Shown one piece after another: positions 44,973-55,842 of a stretch of DNA of 64,000 bases. Numbering within the stretch: the stretch's first letter is position 1; each line of letters opens with the position of its first letter. The notes under the pieces are model-generated. The model had not been told where the DNA came from. It saw only the letters and a list, made by a program, of their open reading frames with translations, and ran no database searches. Position numbers and translations under genes: made by a program. The DNA is from Chalara sp. BL73. Taxonomy: Eukaryota; Ascomycota; Leotiomycetes; Helotiales. The stretch is from the NCBI GenBank assembly GCA_918026815.1, contig CAKJVC010000006.1, positions 1,054,001-1,118,000 of the forward strand, given 5' to 3'.

Positions 44973-46142
44973 ATGTCTTCCCTAATGCGCGCTGTAGCAC
45001 AGCTAGGCCAGGCATATAATGTCTCGGTCATCGACCTGCCAATACCCACGATCCTCAACGCAACGGACGTTATTGTTCGCATCAACGCGACCGCTATCTG
45101 CGGAAGCGATCTACATAATTATCATGTCGAATCCGGATCGCCAGAACAGCCTTATCTCTATGGCCACGAAGCTATCGGGTATGTCACCGAGGTTGGCGAC
45201 GCTGTTCAATTCCTGAACGTGGGCGACTACGTGGTCATTCCTGATAACCTTGACAACGGACACTTTACTTTGGAGCCTGATGCCTACATTCCGCCTTTAG
45301 GCTTCGGCGGACTTCAAGGAGGAGGCACGCTGCCTGGGCTTCAGAGTAAGCAACGCTACCATCTTCGACCCCAATATCAGCTGTATATAAGATTTTCACT
45401 GACACTACCATCTATCACAGCTGAATATGCAAGAATAGCATTTGCGGATAACTCGTTGATTCCGGTGCCTGTGAATTCAAGTACTACGGCCTCTACGCTG
45501 ATCGACTACCTATTTGTTTCCGATATTTTCTCAACTGCGTGGGAAGGAGTCAGCTTTTCTGGATTCGAATCAGGAGATACAGTTGCAGTCTTCGGGGCCG
45601 GGCCAGTTGGTCTTTTGGCTGCATATTCTGCCATTCTTCGCGGTGCTTCAAGAGTCTACAGCGTTGATTATGTGCAGGCCCGTCTGGACCTCGCCGCCTC
45701 GATTGGTGCCATACCTATCAACTTCCATGACTCGGACCCGGTTGAGCAGATCTTGGCAAGGGAACCAGGAGGTGTAAGGAGAGGTGTCGATGCTGTCGGT
45801 TACGAAGCAGAAAACGCATCCGGTGAAATTGATTCAAGTATCGTATTGCGCAACTTATTGAATGTCACATCACCTAGGGGCGGGATCGGCATAGTTGGTC
45901 TCTACGGCACCGGTCTAAGAGACTTCGACATTGGTCAGGCATTTGCGAAAACTATCAAAGTGGATGGCGGCGTTGTTCTTCCATTGCAGGTTGCTTCGGA
46001 GTTGGTACCTTTGATTGCCTCTGGCAGGGCAAAGCCAAGCTTTATTGTTAGCAGCATAATTGATATTGAAGATGCTCCCGAGTATTACGCTCGGTTTAAC
46101 CGACGTGAGGAAACCAAGGTTGTTATACAATTCGGATCATAA
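44973..46142 (+). CDS. Zinc-type medium-chain alcohol dehydrogenase
   Basis: Two exons, 44973-45345 and 45421-46142, give 364 residues. The 75-nt intron (GTAAGC...CACTGACAC...CACAG) is in frame and stop-free; removing it yields G-L-Q-T-E-Y-A-R-I, the expected link. The start chosen is the ATG of M-S-S-L-M-R-A-V. Met5 (44985) is the alternative, and the upstream frame to 44847 looks like leader. The catalytic zinc ligands are Cys43 in C-G-S-D-L-H and His64-Glu65 in G-H-E-A-I-G-Y. The Rossmann motif G-A-G-P-V-G is at 183-188. The four-cysteine structural zinc lobe is absent. It probably oxidises or reduces an alcohol/aldehyde with NAD(P) in the cytosol, and the substrate is unknown. It is divergent from the bZIP factor and 2 kb from the SDR. 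Confidence 0.87.
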   Translation: MSSLMRAVAQLGQAYNVSVIDLPIPTILNATDVIVRINATAICGSDLHNYHVESGSPEQPYLYGHEAIGYVTEVGDAVQFLNVGDYVVIPDNLDNGHFTLEPDAYIPPLGFGGLQGGGTLPGLQSKQRYHLRPQYQLYIRFSLTLPSITAEYARIAFADNSLIPVPVNSSTTASTLIDYLFVSDIFSTAWEGVSFSGFESGDTVAVFGAGPVGLLAAYSAILRGASRVYSVDYVQARLDLAASIGAIPINFHDSDPVEQILAREPGGVRRGVDAVGYEAENASGEIDSSIVLRNLLNVTSPRGGIGIVGLYGTGLRDFDIGQAFAKTIKVDGGVVLPLQVASELVPLIASGRAKPSFIVSSIIDIEDAPEYYARFNRREETKVVIQFGS

Positions 46143-46624
46143 AGGCTGCATGCGAGAAAGCAAGAAGGCCGAGGGGGGGGGGCTTTATTCTCATGAAAAT
46201 ATTCAATGCTGTAGAATCACTTTCAATCATGTACCGTTCGCTACAAGTCGCAATGGCACAATTTAGATAATGTATCTGGGAGAGGTGGAGGGATTGGTGT
46301 TTTTTATAAGAAATCTAGCCAATGAAAGATCGAGAAGCTCTTGAGTGCCCCCAGTTAGAGTGCATCATTATAATTATCAAAGATAATTGGGGCACCAGAC
46401 GTAAGGCAGATTTCCACAATATCCTTTGGGTGAAGTGTTCTGAGAATAAAGACTAAATCACGCAAGACGCTGTAGGTTCATTAGATCCCGCTTAGTCATG
46501 AAGCTACACTCTGGGACGTAAAATAATTTCATTTCTATTCATGCAATGTCCTTTTCGCTCCAAGAATGCTCCATGAAAATGCAAATCCCAAACCAGTCCT
46601 CCAACTTCTCGCCTATATGACCAC
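46143..46624. other. Convergent spacer, ADH and DOA1 3' ends
   Basis: About 480 bases holding both 3' flanks. It includes a run of ten G at 46173-46182. No gene seen. Confidence 0.6.
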
Positions 46625-49481
46625 TCATTTAAGAATCTCCTTGATCTCCGCCACCAGATGTTTGATTCTTGGTTCATTCGCCTTGCTTATGGCCCGATCC
46701 ATCGCCTTTCCAATCTCGTAGATATCCTTCGCCGCACTCTTGACTTCGTTGTCAATTTGAATGACTAATGAGAAGGGCGATTAGCATTCTACTTCTATGA
46801 AATACGACTTCTAGAAATTAGGCAGAATCATGGAACCTGAAATCGAGGTATGTGTCATAAAATCAAGATACTTACTTGTACCTGTGGCGACTAGCGAGCG
46901 GAATAACACCTCCGAATCCGTCTGACCTTCAAGGATACGCCTCAATGAATCAACAATGCTTAAACCATATTCAAAATTGGTGTCAGAACTGTTGGATTTC
47001 AGTAACACAGCGTAGTTGACATAAACTGTGGCCGCGGCGACAAGAAGATTCCTATTGGTACTGGACTTAACCGAATCTGATGTGAAATTCTGTATCTTCT
47101 CAAATGATGATAATGCGAGCTCGCGGCCCTCGGTTGTAGAGAACAAGTTTGCCTATTCGTATCTATGTCAGAAGATGGGCACGACTTGACAGACAACACT
47201 GCAATAGAGACACCACTTACAAATCCTCGCACTGCCATTGCGAGATGATTTTCGCCCCGTGGATCATTCTCAGCAGAGCTTTGGATGAGGACATCCACAA
47301 CATTTTCGCCCTGCGCATTAGTATAAGACGCTGCCGTTGATGAATCTACAAGGAGTCTGAGCAAGTCCAAGCCGGCCATCCTATCTTTGTAAGGCCAGGA
47401 CGTCGCTAACTTAATTGCCAATTCCAGACCACCTGGGACAGGCTTCTTAGACTTTGCCTCGAATTGTTTTCGAATAGCTACTAGAGTTTCGAGCTCTTCG
47501 GGATTTAACGATATATCCTTTTGACCATTCTCGATCAAAAGCTTATTCACCTCCTGTACCTTTTGCTGGAGTTTGGGGAGCGAGGAGACTGTGATAAGGA
47601 GATAGTCTTTCTGTGGCAGATACTTAGGGCGAGCCGGCATTGGTTGAGTTGGTGCGCCATCAGGTCGATATCTTTGGTCGCTGCCCCATGGATCAGAACC
47701 AGGTCCTGAAGGAACGTCTGCCATTGGCGCGTCGAGGCTCACCCCTTGCGAATTCCCAACAATGTGTGCAGCCACTGCTTCTAGATATGTGATTGGAAGT
47801 TTGTTTCTCTCCAGGAACTTTTGCGCCGCGTCATACGGATTCTGAGACACATTAAAAGGTAGCTTTAAGGGTGGTTTTCCATCCTCAACATCGACATCGA
47901 AGACATAATCATACTGTTGCCCTTCAAATTCAGTCTATCTCAACTTAGCTTTGGCTTGGACTCGAGAGATTCTGGAGACCAATTTACCTTTCTGCCGCTA
48001 CTACCTGCTTGGTCGGTGACTGTACCAACATGGTCCCACTTCCCAGAATCTACTTCATCAGTAAAACTATGTAAATTTAACGGATGGGAGACTAACTTGC
48101 TGACCACATGTATGCCGAGACAGTTCCATTTAATTCCTTAATCATCTGGACTTGGCCATCCTTAGTTCCGCTCTTCTGCTGCAAGAACTGCGGTCCTGGA
48201 AGCTTCTCTTTATTAATCTCACCGACTTGTTGTTGTGGGATAGCAGATTCTTTGACAGCATCAACAAACTGTCGCGTAGTCTCCGCATCTGCAAAGCGTT
48301 CAGAATCCCTCGTAAAGACCCTGACAACCCGGTCACTCGCACCGGTAACTAGGTCACCATTTTCCGGGCACACAGCAACGCTCCACACAGATATCGCAGG
48401 GTGCGTAATTGTCTGAATGCATTCGGTTCCCTTCCATATGCGCGCAGTTCGGTCCTCGCTACTACTGATAAGCTCTCCTGAAGGTGCGGAGGTAAGAGAG
48501 TATATAAAATTATCATGGCCATGTAATTCTGCTAGTACTTTGCCACTCAGTGTCCATAGGCGTATAACTCCGTCGTTTCCGGCGGAGGCAAATTCTGCAC
48601 CGGACGGATGGTTTGTGACCCGACACAATGCTCTGACCACATCATCTCCGCCCTTGACCTTCCTAATGAGTTTTCCTGACCGATGAAATATTCTAATAAG
48701 CTTGTCTGCACACGCTGTAATGACGGTCTCTGCATCGTAGGCTAACACCCCCCAAACAGAGCCTTCGTGCCCTCTAAACTCCGTTTCTGGTTCCCACTTC
48801 CCTATCGGCCAAGTCCGTGCTGTACCGTCCCATGAACCGCTAGCGATATATTGTAAGCTTGGATCAATGTCTAGGGCGCAGACATTCCCAGCATGCCCAA
48901 TGAGTAGTCGTTCCGCATTCTGATCTGGTGCCTTTGCTGGTTCTCGAACCTCAATGATTGTATCTTTTCCGGCAGAAAGTATAAGGCCATCTTTGAAGTT
49001 GGAACTTGAGGGTAGGTAAGCGACGCTGTTTACAAAAGCTGTAGCGTGGGAAGATATTGTGCCATCGAAGATTGGAGGGTTGTCGGATAGCAGCTTCCAC
49101 AGGCGAACCGTGCCATCTCGAGAGCCTGATATGATAGCTTTGGCAGAAGGAAATGCGACTGCTCTGACCTATCACAGATAGTTAGCAAATATAATGTGAA
49201 GAAGTCCACAGGAGGCAAGCGTCAGCAGTAGATTTCTCTTTAGGCTTTACGCCAAAGCTCACTGTGGAAGATGTGCGGGCCATTCAAGCCTGCACGAACG
49301 TGGACCGGGAATTTGGTTCTGGTCACCTCTAGGGCATCATTGCATAATGACACGGCAAGACGGTATCAGTTGCTTGACTTGTCGTCGGAACACCTCATCT
49401 GAACCATGGCGGGGGTGAGCTGGGGACTCTTACATCATCTTCATGACCGGTTAAGGTGGCCGACAGCTTGTACTCTGCCAT
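46625..49481 (-). CDS. DOA1: DOA1/UFD3-type ubiquitin-binding WD40-PFU-PUL protein
   Basis: Six exons: 49481-49434, 49168-48097, 48052-47988, 47934-47221, 47152-46876 and 46764-46625, giving 771 residues. The introns are 265, 44, 53, 68 and 111 nt. Residues about 1-290 form WD40 repeats (T-G-H-E-D-D-V-R-A-V-A-F-P; G-S-W-D-G-T-A-R-T-W; G-H-D-N-F-I-Y-S-L). The PFU domain starts near 375 with G-S-S-G-R-K and Y-D-Y-V-F-D-V-D-V-E-D-G-K-P-P-L-K-L-P. The rest is the helical PUL domain, which binds Cdc48/p97. Doa1 (human PLAA) binds ubiquitin through WD40 and PFU and works with Cdc48 in ubiquitin homeostasis, endosomal sorting and mitochondrial quality control. Length and domain order are as expected. 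The first intron is the longest in the window. Confidence 0.94.
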
Positions 49482-50452
49482 GGTAAAGTATATGAAAGGG
49501 TCTGATCACGGGCAGAGATTCGAAGAAGAGAGGTTACTGGCCCTGTCTGATTAATTGCTTCGTTAACCTTTGTAGAGGATTATGCTATGGGTATCCGTTG
49601 CCTTCCATAGAAAGAACAAGGTTGTCGAGCCTTGTCTATGCTCAATTCTGGTTACTTAAGCCTTACCCTACTCAGCCTTAGCCTTTAGACGCTTTGTGTG
49701 TTAAGATAACCTTTATCCGTTAGCAGGGGTTCATTTATTGATTATCAGCTGTTGCGAGGCTGTGGCTGTTGATGTGGCTGAAGCGGGACATTTGTGGCTA
49801 GTGTTGCTGTCAACCTTGAAAAAAGAAAACAAAGTTGACGGATAAAAGTTTCCCCTTAATTTACAAGTTTGAACTAGCAGCATTGGGCAGCGGATCAAGC
49901 GTACTTTTGAAATTCGAGGCCAAACCCTCTCCACCCTCATCCTCTCCCTTCACCACCATTATCCCTCCTTTTCTATTTTCCTTCAACAAGAGAAGAACAG
50001 AGCCGACATATAATTTGCATTTGTGGTCAAGCAAATCGACCCAAGGTTGAGACAAAAATACATGTCGCAAGTGTCATTTGCTAAGATTCAGTAACGACTT
50101 TTACGACCGCAACGAATCTCATTCCCAGATAGAATCGCGACTGCCTCTTTACATTTCCGATACCCCATACCCTGCAAAGGGCAATACTATCCGTACTTCG
50201 AATACAATCTTTGCGCTTCTGCCATCATATACTTCTGCTCAGTAGCATTCGGGAGTCTCGTCCTCCACACCTACAGCAAACATAATTGACGAACTATCTT
50301 CTACAAGCGCACAAACACCATTCCGATTTTTTGTACAATCTGAAACCCAGCCTGGTCGCATTTCCTCGCTTTGCACTTTGCCGTGCAGCCCATCATAATT
50401 AGTTTCACCTAATACACTCAGCCGAGCAGATTGACTATCTTTATTCAGCAAG
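49482..50452. promoter_or_regulatory. Shared divergent promoter of DOA1 and STRAP
   Basis: 971 bases between two head-to-head start codons. The STRAP side has a pyrimidine-rich stretch near 49920-49990 (CTCCACCCTCATCC and following), typical of fungal housekeeping leaders. No other gene seen. Confidence 0.55.
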
Positions 50453-51719
50453 ATGAATTCAACCACCACCACCACTGAAGCTTCCAAGCAATATGTTCCC
50501 CTTACCTGCCATGGTCATTCGCGACCAGTTACCCATCTGAGCTACTCTGGCGTCGTAGGCAGTGAGTTCTTTAGTTATCATATAGAATACGCAGTTATCG
50601 CTAATGCGAATGACCACCAGGCTCTAGTGCAGAAAGCTCCAGCTACCTGATTTCGGCCTGTAAAGACAACAATCCTATGCTTCGCGACGGCATCACAGGC
50701 GATTGGTATGCGGATAACTCTATAATATACTTATGCGATGCTTACATCACGCAGGATTGGAACTTTCTTCGGCCACAAAGGTGCCGTTTGGCAGGCTCGT
50801 TTGTCCGCTGATGCCAGCAGTGCAGCCACTGCCTCTGCCGACTTCTCCGCGTAAGTTTTTTCCGAGCTTGAGTGGCTTCGGTCGACGGCAGTGCTGACAA
50901 CAATTGCAGAAAAGTATGGGATACCCATACCGGTGAAGAGAGAGTCACGTTAAAGCATGATCATATTGTCCGCGCCGTTGCCTTCCCACCTAACAGCAGC
51001 AATATCGTAGCAACTGGAGGGCACGAAAAGAAACTACGCATCTTTGACCTTGACAAGATTGATTCAATCGAGAAGGTTGATGGGCTCACCGTCATTAAAG
51101 CGGATGCAGCCTTTGAGATTGGTGCCGGCGTACACAAGGGCATGATCAGAGCAATTGTTTGGACCAACCAAGCCGATATTCTTATCACGGCTGCGGATGA
51201 CAAAGTCATTCGGTGGTGGGATTTGGGACGTGGCGAGGTCATTCAGGAATATGTGGTCGATGGAAATATTCTCTCATGCGAGCTCACTAATGTTAAAGGC
51301 ACTGCGGATGGCTTTGGAGGCACCGAACCGATTCTCACAGTTGCTGCTGGTCGCACTGTTTACTTTTTTGGAGGAAAATTGGCTATGGATCACTTGAAGT
51401 CAATCAAGTTGGATTACGAGATCGCTAGTGTTGCTCTACACCCTACGCAACGAAAGTTTGTGACAGGTGCCCTAGGAGATACATGGGCGCGGGTACATGA
51501 TCTAGACTCTGAGCAAGAAATCAGTAAGTTGTATCCGTCTACCATCAAGCTTGACTAACATCCATAGCCGTGCACAAAGGCCATCACGGTCCAATCTGGA
51601 GCATCAGCTATTCTCCGGATGGGAAGCTATATGCCACCGGCAGCGAGGATGGGACCATCAAAATGTGGAAGAACTGCGATGGACCATTCGGCCTTTGGGG
51701 GGCATATGGAACACGCTAA
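50453..51719 (+). CDS. STRAP: STRAP-like WD40 protein (serine-threonine kinase receptor-associated protein homologue)
   Basis: Five exons, 50453-50561, 50633-50705, 50755-50850, 50910-51523 and 51568-51719, give 347 residues. The introns are 71, 49, 59 and 44 nt. Joining them restores the WD40 order: [39 protein letters not shown], and D-F-S-A-K-V-W-D. It ends with [14 protein letters not shown] and [10 protein letters not shown]. This order and wording match STRAP/Unrip, which in animals joins the SMN complex and modulates TGF-beta signalling. In fungi the role is less clear and is probably mRNA-related scaffolding. The protein lacks the acidic C-terminal tail of animal STRAP, ending in G-L-W-G-A-Y-G-T-R. 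It is a complete seven-blade propeller. Confidence 0.92.
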
Positions 51720-53899
51720 AGCCATCATCGCACATGTGTTGAAGAGGCCGTATTAGCATGTAACTGTGTCGACAGCGGTGGAAAACCAAGAACTCTCATC
51801 GCGTTAGCAGATATAGAAGGCTAGGCCCACATGCCCATAATTGAACAGCGTCAAACACTTAGTTGCAGACAAGACTATTCGTGAATCGATGACGTAGTTT
51901 TAAGCGCGAATTCCAAGCTCTGTCGGGTAAAAATTATGCCCAACAGCACCCTCCTTTCACCATAGCATTGAGAGAGTGTAGATAGCACATCGCGAGGCTA
52001 AGTAGTTAGATTTATTATTAGTTTTTTCTTCACTCTAGGACAATGATAATGTCCTGTTCCAAGTTACGTAGAAAAATTATGCCCAATGATGCTGGTCCGC
52101 CTAGGAGGAATCCCAATGTGGTTTGCATTTGCGGCGAGGTATTTTATGATAGTTAAAGATAAATATCAAGGCGATTTCTTGATCTTTGCTACAGCGGCCT
52201 CTACTTTCTGTCCTCTATCTTGCTATTTTACACGCCATGCTGAACCGGAAGACCCGGCATCACCCACTCTCTGCTAGACAACGCAAGGATACTTTCATAG
52301 TCTTATGCGGCCTCGTTATTAGCACGCTCTCGGATGCGCCATAGTGCCACATTTCTGGTGTTGGGCGAAGTTTAGAACCAAAACGTCAGCCTCGGCGATG
52401 CGTCTGATATGCCCTACTATAAATGTATCTAGATCAGAGCCAGAACCTTTGTGTTGAGTGCCTTCAGAGTCCGTCCAGTCCGAGCAATCAATACGCAGAG
52501 CATAATTAATGGTCCAATAATGACCCAATCAACCGCCAAGAGTATGCCTGTCTCAGCTTCTGCGACTCGGCTTGTCTTGTCAAGTGGAATCAACTTTGAA
52601 GTCATAATTTGCGCCTTGCTCTAGTTATAAAAAGCGGGAATAAAACTAATATTTGGAAGTTGTAAAGCTCAAGTCCTCTCTGCATTCCCTTTTTTTTTAA
52701 AAAAAAAAAAATCCACTACGAATAGCAGCTCCTAATGTTTCGAGGTTTAGCTATACCTCAACTGCCCGTTGCTGCACTCTGGTCTAATAACAACCGCTGT
52801 AGCGAAATAGTACGTATTAGTCAGAGGATGTTGTTAGAATCTTCAAGCATTCACTACACCGTCAATTAGCCAACGGACAAGAGCCGTTTTCTCCCGGCGG
52901 ACTCTTAGTACCAGGTGCGTTGGATTCGATCTTTTGTCCTTCTACATCTTTAAAAACCTATTCTTCTAATCCTTCATGTAAGCCTTACCCATTTCCCAAG
53001 TATTTTGCACTGTCCATCATCAGAGCAGTAAAATCCGAAACTAAAGATACACATTCTAAGTTGTGTTGCATGCCTCAATCTTGCGGTGCTCAATCCTCTA
53101 TATCTTCAACAACAATTGCTATAATAACTCCGGCCATAGTATGCTGTTATTGAAATCATTACCCAAGTTCAATCAACATCCCGTTGGGATCGGCCCAGCA
53201 AACTTGGACCACACACTTCCAACAACAACGCTTTAGTCGCGTCGCTCCCATCAAGAAAGAAAACCAGCGAGATGCCAACAGATTGATGCCCCGTTCCAAA
53301 TACCCCTTTCCCTGCCAACCCTACACAGCACGGAACTCACTTGGGAGAATTATCAATGGAGGGCACTATCGAATAACCATTACATCGAATCATCACTTAA
53401 CACCACTATTATGGATCTGCCAACTCTCCCGGCAAGTGGTGCTGAAGGTTTACGGACTACATTTTCCATACCACCTTATAAGTCACGGCGAGAATCGCTG
53501 CATATACATCAACCCTGAAACCGCCTTTTATCCACCTCATTCAACAAGCAGGAGCGAAGCATTTCGCCGACTTTTTTCACGATGTCAAAGCGTATGTTCC
53601 CCTAGGTTGAGGAATATTAAATCTAGCCGGTAGAAGCGGACGTACTAAGAAACCTCAAGCTTCTCACGAGTAAGTTCTCTTCGCACCATGACAATAGAGG
53701 GAGAGCTTCTATCTGAACATATGAGGTTCCTCTTGCTATGCCATCCCCTGCTCTGGCATCTTTTGCCCCGACAATAAAAACCCTCCAAAGGGTCCTCTCC
53801 TACCATGCCGTCATGGCGACGGGCTCCTCGTGCCCTCCCGATTCAACATGGCAGGGGCGATATAGCTGCTCATTGCCATTGAGCTGAATGGCTAAGCTA
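51720..53899. other. Spacer with possible membrane-protein fragment
   Basis: About 2.2 kb. A minus-strand frame at 52429-52605 encodes a 58-residue fragment with one membrane helix and I-A-R-T-G-R-T-L-K-A, faintly like the start of fungal PTH11-type receptors, but it ends in a stop. There is a T9A13 palindromic tract at 52690-52711. At about 53520-53610 plus-strand frames read Y-I-N-P-E-T-A-F-Y-P-P and H-F-A-D-F-F-H-D-V-K-A, perhaps the eroded front of the hydrolase relic that follows. Confidence 0.4.
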
Positions 53900-54467
53900 T
53901 TTGATACGGAGCCGACAGGTCCCCGGGCCTATAGGCCAGCACCTGGGTAAAGCATCGGTAGGGTTTAGCTCCCCTGGGCGAGTCCCGATATGGAGAGACA
54001 TGGAGGTAGCTTTTGGGAAAACGAGGGCAGCTGAGTCCGTACCATGGGCTATCAGATATCTACTCGGGCTGACGCGAATCAATAATCTGCAGGAAGAGCA
54101 CGAAGCAGCCAGTCACTATTGGAGAGCTGTTGTCGTTGGCAGGCATGCCGGCGGTGAACAGTTATGGTGGTTCTGTCTTTGTCCTTAACGGAGGTAAGGA
54201 TTCGCCTCATTCTTCATATTGTATACCGTGTTAACAAATGATAGACACTGACCTTCCGTTCTGTGGAAGTAATTGCACAGCTACTGAGGTGTTGCTCCTG
54301 ACATGGAAGCCCAAGTGAAGAAGAACTTCCCACAGGTTGCAGAGGACAATTTTGGCTCTTACGTGCAACCAGCCACTGGTCATGGTATTAACCTGCACTA
54401 CAATGCCACAGCGGCGTATCGAGTATGGCTGGACTATCTAGGCACTAAGAATCTGGCTAGCTCATAG
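53900..54467 (+). pseudogene. Alpha/beta-hydrolase gene relic (C-terminal half)
   Basis: The 3' half of a fungal alpha/beta hydrolase is readable. About 54102-54192 encodes V-T-I-G-E-L-L-S-L-A-G and S-V-F-V-L-N-G. A clean intron (GTAAGG...GATAG) up to 54242 joins this to D-T-D-L-P-F-C-G-S-N-C, a signature of the family. A frame change near 54295 then leads to Y-V-Q-P-A-T-G-H-G-I-N-L-H-Y-N-A, with the catalytic His in the T-G-H-G-I-N-L-H motif, ending at 54467. The upstream half is not readable as one chain, and the G-x-S-x-G nucleophile elbow was not found. The preserved splice site suggests recent decay. An intact gene with an unseen intron or a sequencing indel is possible. Confidence 0.52.
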
Positions 54468-55842
54468 AGATGGGAAATGCGGACTGGGTAGGATAGCTGC
54501 AGGCAGATAACTTGCAAGAATAAAGGGTTGTATAACGTAGTAATGTAATGGTTTATTATGGAGGTATTTCACGTGATACAGATAATGTTGCCTAGTCTAA
54601 TGCTACTATAGATTGCGAATACAATCAGGAAAAATGCAGTATAGCGAGCTGAGACGTTGAGCTTGCCATTTCAATTGTGCTTCCGTAACTCAGCTTGAGC
54701 TACCGGATTTTCATCTGCCTCGGAGCTCTATCACTGGGATGATGGCCACCATGATCTGGACCTTCGCTGAGTGAGGCACGTTACATAATGCATAGAGTCC
54801 ATCGCGCGTCGAAACACAATTTCCTACAAGCAAAAAAACAAGGGGTAATGGAGATGTGAGATGGGACGTGATGAAAGCGGATCTGTATAACTACCAGGAA
54901 TTTGAGATGGGTGTTATATTAGAAGGGACCAACCAATAGAAAAGCCAAGCGAAGATGTTCGGCGTGAAAGCCTTGACTTCTATTTTCCTCCACAGTCTCG
55001 AGACAAAGGGTTTTGGAGGTAGAGTGTCAAACTTTGCTCCTCCCCAAAAGCGAGTCTTACTCGTTAAGGGGGTCGTGCAAAATGAGAACCAATCGAAATA
55101 CAATGGAGAGGAGATCATGGGGCCTCCGCCACCGGTGTTCGCTTTCTCCGTTGTGTATCTTTTGTACGGCAGTGAACAACGTGGTGAAAGGCAAAAAAGT
55201 CTTAGTCATGTCACCAGAGGATCCTAACTCTTATGTTGATCTAGACCAATTAAGGATGAAGATGATCTGGGCGTGGGTGATTACCGTAGATAGCGGACCT
55301 GGGCCGGAGATGTTTGGATGACGGAACGGAAGGGAGAAAAAGCGATTGTAGAAGAAAGTTGAGTTGATAGCGAGCGACAGCTCCGGTAACAGGAGGAGAA
55401 GCACGTGGGGGTGCGGGTATATCGTAGTGGCGGGGTCAGCTAAAAGAAAAAGGCGGGATGAATAATTATGTCATCAGCATGCCAAAATAAAAGAAATGAA
55501 TAATTGGGTTCTATTTAGTGATGTTGGATATGGATTAGGAATTGAAAGGATATTAATAAGCATTGCCACCACATCCATTCTGCATTAGCCATGGAATAGG
55601 TGGTGTGCACGTCGATTAATAACAGTAGAGGGGTCTAGTTACTGGGTAGTAGTGGGGTGTGTTGAGGTCAGCGGGGTTCGTCTTTTCACTCTCACACATC
55701 GTGACTTTCTCTCTTCCCTTTCTTTCCCCCGATCATAAACCCGCTCAACAAATATTTCCCTCCCGTCTCTGTCCATTACAACAAATTCTCCAATCGTTCT
55801 ACCCTTCCTCCCAGATAACCCCCAATAACCATCTTCACCATC
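54468..55842. other. Promoter-side spacer of the transaldolase gene
   Basis: About 1.4 kb. Open frames at 54955-55321 show no motifs. The 150 bases before the transaldolase start are pyrimidine-rich (for example CTCTCTTCCCTTTCTTTCCC near 55709-55728), as in strongly expressed fungal genes. Confidence 0.55.

Noticed and set aside
4191..46142. A functional copper module linking LPMO, laccase and the metal ATPase
   Set aside because: The ATPase is of the Pca1 detoxification type, not the Ccc2 type that loads copper into secreted enzymes, and it lies over 20 kb away with unrelated genes between.
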